Assembly (NCBI RefSeq): GCF_015160855.1
Contig: NZ_CP063373.1
Coordinates: forward strand, 9,337,001-9,401,000
Length of the DNA stretch: 64,000 nt
Source of the DNA: Streptomyces ferrugineus
GTDB lineage: Bacteria; Actinomycetota; Actinomycetes; Streptomycetales; Streptomycetaceae
Reading direction: 5' to 3'
Shown here: piece after piece, positions 33,391 through 42,218 of the stretch
Numbering within the stretch: the stretch's first letter is position 1
Layout of the letters: each line of letters opens with the position of its first letter
The notes under the pieces: generated by a model
What the model was told of the DNA's origin: nothing
Seen by the model: only the letters and a program-made list of their open reading frames with translations
Database searches by the model: none
Program-made: the position numbers and the translations under genes

Positions 33391-34419
33391 TCATCGAACC
33401 CGCTCCTCTCGAACCCGCCCCTCCCGAACTCCCCCATCCCCAACCGGCCCCCCACGCACCAACACCCGCGAGGGCCCCCTCGGCGACTCGAACTGCGCCG
33501 CCAGCAACGCCGCCAGCGCGAGGACGAACCCCAGCGACTGCGGCAGGCTCAGGGACTCCCCCAACGCCAGGCCGATGACCGCCGCGACCAGCGGGGACAG
33601 CAGCACCAGCGGTGCGGCCGCGCCCACCGGCAGCTTTCCGATGCCGCGGAGCCACAGCGTGTACGCGATCAGCCCGTCCAGGCTGCCGAGCCACAGGTAT
33701 CCGGCGGCCGCTCCGGTGTCGATCCGCGGGGGCAGTCCCTCGACGGTGAGGGTGAGGGGAAGCAACAGCAGGCCACCGGCGGCCAGTTGCCAGCCGGCCA
33801 GGGTCAGGGAACCCACCCCCGCGGGCCGGCCCCAGCGCTTGGTGAGAACGGTGCCGCAGGCCATGGCTGTCGTGCCGCCGAGACCGGCGAGCACACCGAC
33901 CGCGTCCAGCCGTGCCTCGGGGCCGAGCACGACGAGTCCGACGCCGGCCACGCCCAGCACGCCCCAGGTCAGACGCCAGAGCGTCGGCCGGACGTGGAGC
34001 ACCGCCACGGCCAGCCCGGCGACCAGCAGGGGCTGTGTCGCGCCGAGGGTGGCTGCGACGCCGCCGGGGAGTCGTTCGGCCGCCACGAACAGCAGGGGGA
34101 ACAGGGTGCCGATGTTGAGCGCGCCGAGGACACCGGCCTTCCACCACCACGCGCCGCGCGGCAGCACACGGGTGATCGCCAGCGCGAGCAGCCCGGCGGG
34201 CAGGGCGCGTATCAGCGCGGCGAACAACGGATGCCCGGGTGGGAGGAGTTCCGTGGTGACGGCGTACGTGGTGCCCCACGCGGCGGGGGCGAACGCGGTC
34301 AGCGCGATGGTCGCCATCGGCTGCGTGTACGAGGCCCGCGGCGAGCCGTACGGGCCTGATGCGCCTGATGCGCCTGACGCGCCTGACGCGCCTGATGACT
34401 GACCGGTCGAGGAATGCAT
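33391..34419 (-). CDS. EamA/DMT-family transporter
   Basis: 342 residues with about ten membrane helices in two EamA repeats (ALTAFAPAAWGTTYAV... and GVGSLTLAGWQLAAGGLLLLP...), typical of drug/metabolite exporters. The N-terminus carries a low-complexity SGASGASGASGAS run encoded by a short DNA repeat. It is divergent from a LysR gene with a shared control region containing a 15-bp palindrome. Likely an exporter under LysR control; substrate unknown. Confidence 0.88.
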   Translation of the reverse strand: MHSSTGQSSGASGASGASGASGPYGSPRASYTQPMATIALTAFAPAAWGTTYAVTTELLPPGHPLFAALIRALPAGLLALAITRVLPRGAWWWKAGVLGALNIGTLFPLLFVAAERLPGGVAATLGATQPLLVAGLAVAVLHVRPTLWRLTWGVLGVAGVGLVVLGPEARLDAVGVLAGLGGTTAMACGTVLTKRWGRPAGVGSLTLAGWQLAAGGLLLLPLTLTVEGLPPRIDTGAAAGYLWLGSLDGLIAYTLWLRGIGKLPVGAAAPLVLLSPLVAAVIGLALGESLSLPQSLGFVLALAALLAAQFESPRGPSRVLVRGGPVGDGGVREGRVREERVR

Positions 34420-34466
34420 GTGCAGCAGTCTCCGCAACCAAGGGCGATGACTCCAACGCATGGTTG

Positions 34467-34481
34467 TCATGGCAGCCATGA
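34467..34481. promoter_or_regulatory. LysR-type operator between eamA-like and lysR genes
   Basis: TCATGGCAGCCATGA is a perfect 15-bp palindrome in the 79-bp gap between the divergent starts, 17 bp before the chosen LysR GTG. This is the expected place for autoregulatory LysR binding. Confidence 0.55.
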
Positions 34482-34498
34482 ATCAGGACCATGCACAC

Positions 34499-35398
34499 GT
34501 GGATCTCCAGCAGATGCGATACGTCGTCGCCGTGGCCGAAACCCGTAACTTCACGCGCGCGGCGGAGCGCTGCTTCGTGGTGCAGTCGTCCCTCAGTCAC
34601 CGGATCGCCGCGCTGGAGCGCGAGCTCGGCGTCAAGCTGTTCGCCCGCTCCAGCCGCCGCGTCGAACCGACCAGCGCCGGAGTGGCGTTCGTGGCCGCCG
34701 CGCGCGAGTGCCTGGCCGCGGCCGACCGCGCGGTCGCCGACGCCGCCGCCGCGACCGGGGTGGTACGGGGCCGGCTCGCCGTGGGCGTGATCGTGACCAC
34801 GGCCGCCGTGGACGTACCGGAGCTGCTGCGGCGGTATCGGGCGCGGTACCCGGACGTTCGGGTCGTGCTGCGTTCCGGGCGCAGCGACGAGCTGGCCGGG
34901 GCGGTCCGGGACGGTGAGCTGGACATCGCCTTCCTGGGGTTGCCGGAGGGTGAGCGGCCGTCCGGTGTGGAGGCCCTCGTCCTCGATCACGACGAGCACG
35001 CCCTGGTGGTGCCGGCCGGGCACCGGCTCGCGGGTGCCTCCCGGGTGACGCTGCGGGAGATCGCCGAGGAGACCTTCGTGGACTTCGCGGCCGGGACACC
35101 CGCCCGCGCCCAGTCCGACCGGGCCTTCGCCGCCGCGGGACTGGTCCGGGACGTCGCCTACGAGGCGGGGGTCGTCGAGCTGATCTCCCGGCTGGTCGCG
35201 CGCGGGCTCGGCATCGCGCTGCTGCCGTCGGCGTACGTCCGTCCGCTGGCCGCCGACGACCCCGCGCTGGAGCTGGTCCGCGTGCTCGACGGACCGCACC
35301 GCACGGAGTACCTGGTGTGGAGCCGCTTCAACCCCAGCCCGGCGACCCGGGCGATGCTCGACGTCCTCGGGGTCGGGCAGCGGCCGGCGGAGACCTGA
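34499..35398 (+). CDS. LysR-family transcriptional regulator
   Basis: 299 residues from GTG 34499. Winged HTH VDLQQMRYVVAVAETRNFTRAAERCFVVQSSLSHRIAALERELGVKLF, linker helix, then a periplasmic-binding-protein-like effector domain (VRGRLAVGVIVTTAAVDVPELL...). Upstream ATGs (34460, 34469, 34478) would run through the palindromic operator, so I prefer the shorter start. It probably controls the divergent transporter. Confidence 0.9.
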   Translation: MDLQQMRYVVAVAETRNFTRAAERCFVVQSSLSHRIAALERELGVKLFARSSRRVEPTSAGVAFVAAARECLAAADRAVADAAAATGVVRGRLAVGVIVTTAAVDVPELLRRYRARYPDVRVVLRSGRSDELAGAVRDGELDIAFLGLPEGERPSGVEALVLDHDEHALVVPAGHRLAGASRVTLREIAEETFVDFAAGTPARAQSDRAFAAAGLVRDVAYEAGVVELISRLVARGLGIALLPSAYVRPLAADDPALELVRVLDGPHRTEYLVWSRFNPSPATRAMLDVLGVGQRPAET

Positions 35399-35462
35399 CC
35401 GGGGGGAGTACCGGCCCTCGACGCCCGTCTCACGGACCCCCGCACCCCGTACCATGAGAGCC

Positions 35463-36056
35463 ATGAACGAGACCGTCGAGTCGCCGCTGCCGCCCGCGCC
35501 AGGCGCGGAGCAGTACCCGTCGCTCGCCCTCGTCAACAGCTCCATCGCGCTGCCGGGCGGGCACTTCGTCGACTTCCTCGGCACTCCGGCCGGGGCGAAC
35601 GACTGGCTCGTCGGCCTCGGGCTCGCTCCGCTCGACGCCGGGATGCGGGAGATGTGCGCGGCCCAGTTGCGGTCGCTGCGGGAACAGATCCGGTCGCTGT
35701 TCGACTCGCGGGTCGCCGCGCTGCCCGCGCTGCCCGCCGCTCTCGCCGCCGTCAACGACGCGCTGACCCGGGTGCCCACGGCCCCGCTGCTCCAGTGGGA
35801 CGAGAAGAACGGCCCTTACCGCGCGGCCCCGCACCCGACCACCGAGATCGTCGACCACGCCCTGGCGACCCTCGCCGCCGACGCCGCCGACCTGCTCACC
35901 TCGCCGGCGGCCGAACGCCTCACCGCCTGCGGCTCGCCCCCCTGCAGCCGCTACCTGCTGCGGCACGGCCGCCGCCACTGGTGCTCCACCCGCTGCGGCG
36001 ACCGAGCCCGCGCGGCCCGCGCATACGCCCGCCGCACGCAGCCCGCCGGGGACTAG
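35463..36056 (+). CDS. ABATE/CGNR zinc-finger transcriptional regulator-like protein
   Basis: 197 residues. The N-terminal ABATE domain is seen as HFVDFLGTPAGANDWL and helices to residue 150. The C-terminal CGNR zinc finger reads LTACGSPPCSRYLLRHGRRHWCSTRCGDRARAARAYARR with four Cys ligands. These proteins are presumed stress-linked DNA-binding regulators. ATG 35463 has GAGAG close upstream; ATG 35454 is nearly equivalent. Confidence 0.85.
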   Translation: MNETVESPLPPAPGAEQYPSLALVNSSIALPGGHFVDFLGTPAGANDWLVGLGLAPLDAGMREMCAAQLRSLREQIRSLFDSRVAALPALPAALAAVNDALTRVPTAPLLQWDEKNGPYRAAPHPTTEIVDHALATLAADAADLLTSPAAERLTACGSPPCSRYLLRHGRRHWCSTRCGDRARAARAYARRTQPAGD

Positions 36057-36089
36057 CGGCCGCCGGTCCCGGTGCGCTCCGCGCTCCGC

Positions 36090-36524
36090 GATCTCCTTCA
36101 GCGCGGTGGCGGACAGGGCCCTCTGCCGTGGCGCAGGCCTTCCCGGTCGAGGCGGCGGCGAGCAGCTTGCAGGGGTCGGCGGAACGGACGTCGCCGATGG
36201 TGCCGGCGGGCACGGTGGCCATGGGCTTCACCTCGGGCGGCGGGCCCTGGTCGTCGCCGCCGACGTCGGGATCACGATCCCGGCCGTGATCGCGGCCGCC
36301 AGCGCCAGCGCCCCCGCCGCGAGGCCCAGGGGACGCCGTGCCCGCCGGCGCCGTACGGCACGCGGCAGCCGCAGGGTGAGCGAGTCGAGGTGCGGGGTGT
36401 GGTGGTCGGCCAGCCTGCCGCGGGCCTCCGGGGCGGCGAGGCGGCGAGGCGGCGAGGCGGCCAGGATCAGCAGCCGGTGTGCCTCGGCGGCGTCGGGGCG
36501 GCGCCGGGGGTCCGGCTCCAGCAT
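36090..36524 (-). pseudogene. Relic of a membrane Ser/Thr protein kinase C-terminus
   Basis: MLEPDPRRRPDAAEAHRLL matches the last helix of Hanks-type kinase domains (the conserved P-x-x-R-P region). A basic linker and a membrane helix (LGLAAGALALAAAITAGIVI) follow, then a frame change near 36240 to EVKPMATVPAGTIGDVRSADPCKLLAAAS, an extracytoplasmic segment. The catalytic kinase domain is absent. No intact gene occupies 36057-36741. Confidence 0.6.
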
Positions 36525-36540
36525 CGTCCGCCCGATCCCG

Positions 36541-36770
36541 GCCTCGGGAGATCCGGGAGCCGGCCTCGGGAGATCCGGGAGAGCGCCTCATGCTGACTTC
36601 CCCAGCCCGAGCCGCCCTCGACGCTCAGCCCAAGCCACTCCCAGCCACTCACCCCGAGCTGCCCTCGGCGCTCAACCCAAGCCACCCCGGCCACTCACCC
36701 CGAACCACCCCCGGCACCCACCCCAAGCCACCCCCAGCCACTCACCCCGAACCACCCGCCGTGAACCCGA
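36541..36770. repeat. Degenerate tandem repeats
   Basis: A 19-bp block GCCTCGGGAGATCCGGGAG occurs at 36541 and 36563. Downstream, about three imperfect 46-47 bp units (anchor CCAAGCCAC at 36630, 36677 and 36723) run to the end of the histidine kinase gene and overlap its last codons. Confidence 0.7.
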
Positions 36771-38175
36771 TCGCCGTCCCGCCGCCCTCCCGCCGGAACG
36801 CGAACGGGGCCCCGCCGTGTGCCAGCGCCACCTCCCGCACGATGGACAGCCCGAGCCCGGACCCGGGCAGCGAGCGTGCGTCGGCGGCGCGGTAGAAGCG
36901 GTCGAAGACCCGCATGAGGTCGTCCTCGGCGATGCCCGGCCCCCGGTCGAGGACCTCGACGCGCACCGCCCCGGGGCGTGCGGGCCCGGCGACGTTGATC
37001 TCGATCGGCGCGGCGCCGTCGCGGTCGAACTTCGCCGCGTTCTCGACGAGGTTGGTCACCGCCCGCTGGAGCATCCCCGGCCGCCCGTCCGTCGTCGTGT
37101 CACCGCTCGCGCGGACCAGGATCCGCCGTCCGGTGCGCCGCCGGGCGATGACCGCGACGTCCTCGGCGATCTCGGCGAGGTCCACCCGCCGGGCCGGCTC
37201 GGTGTCGGACTGCCCGGCCGCGAGATCGACCAGCTCGTTGACCAGGTCGGTCAGTTCGCGCGCCTCCTGGCCCAGGTCGGCCACCAGCTCCTCGCGGGTG
37301 TCGGGCGGCAGTTCGTCGATGCGGCGCAGCAGGGAGATGTTCGTGCGCAGCGAGGTCAGCGGGGTGCGCAGCTCGTGGCCCGCGTCCTGCACCAGGCGCC
37401 GCTGGTCCTCCTCCGACTGGGCCAGCCGGCCCAGCATGCGGTCGAAGGCCCGGCCCAGGCGGCCGACCTCGTCGTAGCCCGTGACCGGCACCTGGATGCC
37501 GAGCCGGCGGGTGCGGGCGACGTCCTCGGCCGCGTCGGTGAGGACGACAAGGCGGCGTGTGATGCGCCGGGCCAGCCACCAGCCGAAGAGCCCCGCGAGC
37601 GTCACCACGGCCGCCATCAGCAGCAGCGTGCGCTGCTGGAGCGCCCGCAGCAGGTCCTCGGTGTCGCTGAACTCCTGGGCCACCTGCACCGCGCCCCGGC
37701 CGTCGCCGAGCGCGACGGTGGCGATGCGGTAGACGTCGCTGTCGACACCGACGTCCTTGTGCTGGACCATCCGCCCCGCCGTCGCGTCCACCGCGATCCG
37801 TATGTCGGCGTCCGTGACCGGCAGCCCCGGCCGCCCCGGGTCGACGACGGAGCCGTCGGGGCCCAGCACCTGCACATCGGTACGGGCGGGCCGTACGAGA
37901 TCGTGGCCGGGCGCGGAGGAGGAGAAGTCCCGCGGGCTCATCGACCGCTGCCGCACCTCGCCGCGCAGATCCTGCACGACCTCGTCGAACACGGACTCCT
38001 GGTCGACCCGCACCAGCCGGGCGGCGGCGGTGTACGACAGCAGCCCGACCAGGACGGTGACCACGGCGGTCACGGCCGCGAAGGACACCGCGAAGGTGCC
38101 GCGCAGGGAGGCGAGTCCGGTCCGCCGCCGTCCGGTGAACAACCGGGCGAGCCGCCCCCGGGCCGGGCCGCCCAC
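36742..38175 (-). CDS. Two-component sensor histidine kinase
   Basis: 477 residues. First membrane helix about 25-50, extracytoplasmic sensor (about 55-180), second helix (RTLLLMAAVVTLAGLFGWWL), HAMP, HisKA with phospho-His in DAGHELRTPLTSLRTN, and HATPase with NLVENAAKF, DRGPGIAEDDL and GSGLGLSIV. The layout resembles MprB-type envelope-stress sensors. The GTG start is directly adjacent to the response regulator stop (TGAGTG). Its last codons lie in a repeat region, so the C-terminal tail may be recently altered. Confidence 0.93.
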   Translation of the reverse strand: MGGPARGRLARLFTGRRRTGLASLRGTFAVSFAAVTAVVTVLVGLLSYTAAARLVRVDQESVFDEVVQDLRGEVRQRSMSPRDFSSSAPGHDLVRPARTDVQVLGPDGSVVDPGRPGLPVTDADIRIAVDATAGRMVQHKDVGVDSDVYRIATVALGDGRGAVQVAQEFSDTEDLLRALQQRTLLLMAAVVTLAGLFGWWLARRITRRLVVLTDAAEDVARTRRLGIQVPVTGYDEVGRLGRAFDRMLGRLAQSEEDQRRLVQDAGHELRTPLTSLRTNISLLRRIDELPPDTREELVADLGQEARELTDLVNELVDLAAGQSDTEPARRVDLAEIAEDVAVIARRRTGRRILVRASGDTTTDGRPGMLQRAVTNLVENAAKFDRDGAAPIEINVAGPARPGAVRVEVLDRGPGIAEDDLMRVFDRFYRAADARSLPGSGLGLSIVREVALAHGGAPFAFRREGGGTAIGFTAGGSG

Positions 38176-38919
38176 TCAGTCCTCCCGCAGCACGTAACCC
38201 ACGCCGCGCACCGTGTGGATCAGCTGCGGGGCGTCCGGCTCGTCGAGCTTGCGGCGCAGATAGCCGACGTAGACGGCGAGGTTCTTGGAGCCGGGGCCGA
38301 AGTCGTAGCCCCAGATGCGGTCGTAGATGGTGGAGTGGTCGAGGACGATGCCGGCGTTGCGCACCAGCAGCTCAAGGAGCTCGAACTCGGTCCGCGTCAG
38401 CTCCAGCTCCCGCGCGCCCCGCCAGGCCCGGCGCGCCTGCGGGTCCATCCGCAGCCCGGCCGCCTCGATCAGCCGGGCGGTGGGCTCGGGGGCGGGCTGC
38501 TTCGGTACGTCGACGGGGCCGCCGTTCGTCTCACTGGTGCGGCGCAGCAGTGCGCGCAGCCGGGCGAAGACCTCCTCCACGTCGAAGGGCTTCACGACGT
38601 AGTCGTCGGCGCCCGCGTCCAGGCCGGCGATGCGGTCCTGGGTCTCCACCAACGCCGTCAGCATCAGGATCGGGGTGCGGTCGCCCTCGGCGCGCAGCAC
38701 CCGGCACACCTGGAGCCCGTCGATGCCGGGCATCATCACGTCCAGCACGAGCACGTCCGGCGGCGTGCGGTGGGCCTGCGCCAGTGCCTCGACCCCGTCG
38801 GCGACCGCGGTGACCCGATAGCCCTCCAGGGTCAGCGCGCGCTCCAGGGCGTGGCGGATGGCGCGGTCGTCTTCGGCGAGGAGCACAGTCTGGGGCACGG
38901 GTTCAGTCTGCCAAGCCAT
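38176..38919 (-). CDS. OmpR-family response regulator
   Basis: 247 residues from ATG 38919. Receiver: TVLLAEDDRAIRHALERAL, phospho-Asp in DVLVLDVMMPGIDG, Lys in DDYVVKPF. Winged-helix output: LTRTEFELLELLVRNAGIVLDHSTIYDRIWGYDF and RRKLDEPDAPQLIHTVRGVGYVL. Partner of the adjoining kinase; target genes unknown. Confidence 0.95.
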   Translation of the reverse strand: MAWQTEPVPQTVLLAEDDRAIRHALERALTLEGYRVTAVADGVEALAQAHRTPPDVLVLDVMMPGIDGLQVCRVLRAEGDRTPILMLTALVETQDRIAGLDAGADDYVVKPFDVEEVFARLRALLRRTSETNGGPVDVPKQPAPEPTARLIEAAGLRMDPQARRAWRGARELELTRTEFELLELLVRNAGIVLDHSTIYDRIWGYDFGPGSKNLAVYVGYLRRKLDEPDAPQLIHTVRGVGYVLRED

Positions 38920-38971
38920 CACGGTCGTACGACGTGATGAGCGGCTCACCGGCACCGTTCTTACTGGCCTC

Positions 38972-39556
38972 TCACCCAGCCGGTCGCAGCGCGGCGAGCC
39001 GCTCCTCGAACGGCACCACCTCGGGCTCGGCCTTCTTCCTCGCAGGCCGCCCCACCATCAACCCCGCCAGCTCCCCCGCCGCCCGCTCGATCCGCCCCTC
39101 CAGCCCTTCCGCACCCCAGTCCTCCGATGCGGCGTACACCCCGGTCGGGGCGACCACGGTCCGCAGGTAGGCGAAGAGCGGACGCAGCGCGTGCTCCAGG
39201 ACGAGGGAGTGCCGGGCCGTGCCGCCGGTCGCGGCGATCAGCACCGGCATGCCCGCCAGCGCGTCCTTCTCGATCACGTCGAAGAACGACTTGAACAGCC
39301 CGCTGTACGAGGCGGAGAACACGGGCGTGACGACGACCAGCCCGTCCGCCGAGGTCACGGCATCGATGGCGGCGGCCAGCTCGCGCCCGGGGAAGCCGTT
39401 GGTGAAGTGGTGCGCGATCTCCACGGCGAGGTCGCGCAGCTCGACGACCTCGACGTCCACGTCGGCCTGCCTGCCGACCGCGGCCGCCAGCCGGTCGCCC
39501 AGCAGTCGAGTGGACGACGGGACGCTCAGCCCCGCGGACACGACGACGAGCCTCAT
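38972..39556 (-). CDS. LLM-partnered FMN reductase, CE1759-type
   Basis: 194 residues, flavodoxin-like NADPH-dependent FMN reductase: LVVVSAGLSVPSSTRLLGDRL (phosphate loop), VTPVFSASYSGLFKSFFDVIEKDAL and AATGGTARHSLVLEHALRPLF. The C-terminus has a basic extension. ATG 39556 overlaps the monooxygenase stop (ATGA), so the reductase and monooxygenase form a two-component system in which it delivers reduced FMN. Confidence 0.9.
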   Translation of the reverse strand: MRLVVVSAGLSVPSSTRLLGDRLAAAVGRQADVDVEVVELRDLAVEIAHHFTNGFPGRELAAAIDAVTSADGLVVVTPVFSASYSGLFKSFFDVIEKDALAGMPVLIAATGGTARHSLVLEHALRPLFAYLRTVVAPTGVYAASEDWGAEGLEGRIERAAGELAGLMVGRPARKKAEPEVVPFEERLAALRPAG

Positions 39557-40638
39557 GCGACGGTCATCTCCTTCTTGGCGAGCAGGGACGCGTGCGTGGG
39601 CGCCTCCGGGACGTCGGCCGGGCGGCCGTTCGCGAACTCCTTGCGCAGCACCGGCACGACCTCCTCGCCGAGCAGGTCGATCTGCTCCAGGACGGTCTTC
39701 AGCGGCAGGCCGGCGTGGTCCATCAGGAAGAGCTGGCGCTGGTAGTCGCCGGCGTACTCGCGGAAGGACAGGGTCTTCTCGATGACCTGCTGCGGGGAGC
39801 CCACGGTCAGCGGGGTCTGGTCCATGAAGTCCTCCAGTGCGGGACCGTGCCCGTACACCGGGGCGACGTCGAAGTACGGCCGGAACTCCCGCACGGCGTC
39901 CTGGGAGTTCCTCCGCATGAACACCTGCCCGCCCAGTCCGACGATCGCCTGCTCGGGCGTGCCGTGGCCGTAGTGCGCGTACCGGTTGCGGTACAGCTCG
40001 ACCATCCGCTTGGTGTGGTCGGCGGGCCAGAAGATGTTGTTGTGGAAGAAGCCGTCGCCGTAGTACGCGGCCTGCTCGGCGATCTCCGGGGAGCGGATGG
40101 AGCCGTGCCAGACGAAGGGCGGTACGCCGTCCAGGGGGCGGGGCGTGGAGGTGAAGCCCTGCAGCGGCGTACGGAACTTGCCCTCCCAGTTCACGACGTC
40201 CTCGCGCCACAGCCGGTGCAGCAGGGCGTAGTTCTCGATGGCGAGGTTGATGCCCTGCCGGATGTCCTGGCCGAACCAGGGGTAGACCGGGCCGGTGTTG
40301 CCGCGGCCCATCATCAGGTCCACCCGGCCGTCGGCCAGGTGCTGGAGCATCGCGAAGTCCTCGGCGATCTTCACCGGGTCGTTGGTGGTGATCAGGGTGG
40401 TGGAGGTGGACAGGACCAGCCGCTCCGTCCGCGCCGCGATGTAGCCGAGCATGGTCGTCGGCGACGACGGCACGAAGGGCGGGTTGTGGTGCTCGCCGGT
40501 CGCGAAGACGTCGAGCCCGACCTCCTCGGCCTTCAGCGCGATGGCGACCATGGCCTTGATGCGGTCGCGCTCGGTCGGCGTACGGCCCGTGGTGGGGTCC
40601 GGCGTGACATCGCCGACGCTGAAGATCCCGAACTGCAT
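39553..40638 (-). CDS. Luciferase-like FMN-dependent monooxygenase, CE1758-type
   Basis: 361 residues: MQFGIFSVGDVTPDP, FATGEHHNPPFVPSSP, LSTSTTLITTNDPVKIAEDFAMLQHLADGRVDLMMGRGNTGPVYPWFG are the bacterial luciferase-like TIM-barrel blocks. GGAGGG lies seven bases before the ATG. It works with the coupled FMN reductase on an unknown substrate. A palindrome overlapping its promoter suggests ligand-responsive repression. Confidence 0.9.
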   Translation of the reverse strand: MQFGIFSVGDVTPDPTTGRTPTERDRIKAMVAIALKAEEVGLDVFATGEHHNPPFVPSSPTTMLGYIAARTERLVLSTSTTLITTNDPVKIAEDFAMLQHLADGRVDLMMGRGNTGPVYPWFGQDIRQGINLAIENYALLHRLWREDVVNWEGKFRTPLQGFTSTPRPLDGVPPFVWHGSIRSPEIAEQAAYYGDGFFHNNIFWPADHTKRMVELYRNRYAHYGHGTPEQAIVGLGGQVFMRRNSQDAVREFRPYFDVAPVYGHGPALEDFMDQTPLTVGSPQQVIEKTLSFREYAGDYQRQLFLMDHAGLPLKTVLEQIDLLGEEVVPVLRKEFANGRPADVPEAPTHASLLAKKEMTVA

Positions 40639-40658
40639 GGTCGCTCACCCTCCAGGTT

Positions 40659-40676
40659 GTTGACCGTTCAACTATA
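40659..40676 (-). promoter_or_regulatory. Palindromic operator overlapping a -10 element upstream of the LLM gene
   Basis: GTTGACCGTTCAAC (40659-40672; arms GTTGA/TCAAC) overlaps TATAGT (minus strand, 40671-40676), a good -10. The TTGA-N4-TCAA pattern resembles MarR/HxlR-type sites. No regulator gene of that type lies immediately beside it. Confidence 0.5.
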
Positions 40677-40722
40677 CCTGGAGAACGGGGACGGCCGGGG
40701 CACTATTCCCAGGCCGCCGGGA

Positions 40723-41319
40723 CTACGACCGCGGCCAGTGCGGATCCCTGCCGGTCCGCGCGAGCAGCCGCTCGAACCGCGACGCGCCCTCCGGCTCCGC
40801 CACCGGCTCCCCGAACACCCCCATCTTCCGGGCCGTCGGCGCCAGTTCGGCCACCGCACCGGTCAGCTCCGTCACGACCGCCTCGTCGGCGCCGGGGTGG
40901 TCCTGGCCCGTGGCCCGCGCCAGGTCCCACACATGCACCGTCAGATCGAGCAGCGCCATCGAGCCGACCAGCCGCGCCGGCATGTTCATCCCGCCCGTCG
41001 TGCCCTCCTCGGCGCCGGGCGCGGACCAGGCCGCGACCAGCCGGTCCGCCTCGTCCGCGAGCCGCTCCCGCCAGTCGGGGCCCTCCCCGACCCGGTCGGG
41101 GGTCTCGCCGAAGTCCGACGTCTCCTTCACCGCCAGCCGCTGGAACTGCACGATCACCTGGAAGAGGTGATTGACCAGGGCCTTCACGTCGTACTCGGCA
41201 CAGGGCGTGGGACCGGCGAGGGCCTCGTCCGGGATGCCCCGCACCACCGGCACCGCCCGCTCCCGCGCCAGGCCCAGCAGCTCACCGATGCCGTACGTCT
41301 TCACCGCGTTTGCGTCCAT
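40723..41319 (-). CDS. TIGR03086-family metal-binding protein (DinB/MDMPI-like)
   Basis: 198 residues. Helical bundle with metal-ligand positions PTPCAEYDVKALVNHLFQV (His near residue 50) and LLDLTVHVWDLARATGQD (second His). These are features of the mycothiol-dependent maleylpyruvate isomerase/DinB superfamily, so a thiol-dependent detoxification enzyme is plausible. It is divergent from the AraC gene with a 62-bp gap. Confidence 0.85.
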   Translation of the reverse strand: MDANAVKTYGIGELLGLARERAVPVVRGIPDEALAGPTPCAEYDVKALVNHLFQVIVQFQRLAVKETSDFGETPDRVGEGPDWRERLADEADRLVAAWSAPGAEEGTTGGMNMPARLVGSMALLDLTVHVWDLARATGQDHPGADEAVVTELTGAVAELAPTARKMGVFGEPVAEPEGASRFERLLARTGRDPHWPRS

Positions 41320-41381
41320 ACCCCGACCGTAGGCACCGCACCGGCCGCCCATCTTGAAGAAACGCGACATACGATCCGGCC

Positions 41382-42197
41382 ATGGAGGCACCGCGCCCCG
41401 ACACCCGCGGGATCGTCGACCCGTCCGGACTGCTGAACCGCGTCCGGTTCCGCCGCCACGAGCCCGCCGAGCCGCTGCGCCGGTACATCGAGTGGTACTG
41501 GCTGATCGACTGGGACCTGCCCGAGCCCTACGCCTCCCAGGTCGTCCCGCATCCGTCCGTCAACCTCACCTTCCAGTGGGACGAGGCCGAGGGACCCCCG
41601 TACGCCGAGGTCACCGGCGTGGCGCTGGGCCTCTTCACCAGGAAGCTGACCGGCCCGGGCCGGGTCTGCGGGGTGAAGTTCCGGCCCGGCGGATTCCGGC
41701 CGTACGCCCCCGAGGCGCCGGTCTCCCGGTGGACGGGCCGCACGCTGCCCGCCGAGGAGGTGTTCCCGGCGGCCACCGGCGACGCCGCCCGCACAATCGT
41801 CACCCCCGCCGCCGACCACGCCCGCGTGGCCGCCCTGGACGCCTTCCTCCTGGCCCTCCCCCGCACCCCCGACCCCCAGGCCGACCTCGCCATCACCCTC
41901 GTCCGGCACATCCGCGCCGACCGCACGGTCCGCCGCGTCGGCGACCTCGCCCGGGCGCACGGCCTGTCGGTGCGGGCGCTGCAACGCCTCTTCTCGGCCC
42001 ACGTCGGCGTCAGCCCCAAGTGGTGCATCCTGCGCTACCGCATCCACGAGGCCCTGGAACACGCCGGCAACCGCGCCGACGTCGACTGGGCCGCCCTCGC
42101 CACCGAACTCGGCTACGCCGACCAGGCCCATCTGGTGCGGGACTTCACGGCGACGGTGGGGGTGCCGCCGACGGCGTACGCACAGGGAGAGCGCTGA
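41382..42197 (+). CDS. AraC-family transcriptional regulator
   Basis: 271 residues. N-terminal DUF6597-like sensor (LRRYIEWYWLIDWDLPEPYASQVVPHPSVNLTF, VCGVKFRPGGFRPYAPE) and a C-terminal double HTH (VGDLARAHGLSVRALQRLFSAHVGVSPKWCILRYRIHEAL, LATELGYADQAHLVRDFTATVGVPPTAY). It probably regulates the divergent DinB-like gene. Confidence 0.9.
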   Translation: MEAPRPDTRGIVDPSGLLNRVRFRRHEPAEPLRRYIEWYWLIDWDLPEPYASQVVPHPSVNLTFQWDEAEGPPYAEVTGVALGLFTRKLTGPGRVCGVKFRPGGFRPYAPEAPVSRWTGRTLPAEEVFPAATGDAARTIVTPAADHARVAALDAFLLALPRTPDPQADLAITLVRHIRADRTVRRVGDLARAHGLSVRALQRLFSAHVGVSPKWCILRYRIHEALEHAGNRADVDWAALATELGYADQAHLVRDFTATVGVPPTAYAQGER

Positions 42198-42218
42198 GAC
42201 CGGGGCGCGGCACGGGCG

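Noticed and set aside
36106..38937. 943-codon open frame on the plus strand
   Set aside because: Antisense to a clear histidine kinase and response regulator; no recognisable domain and no ribosome binding site.
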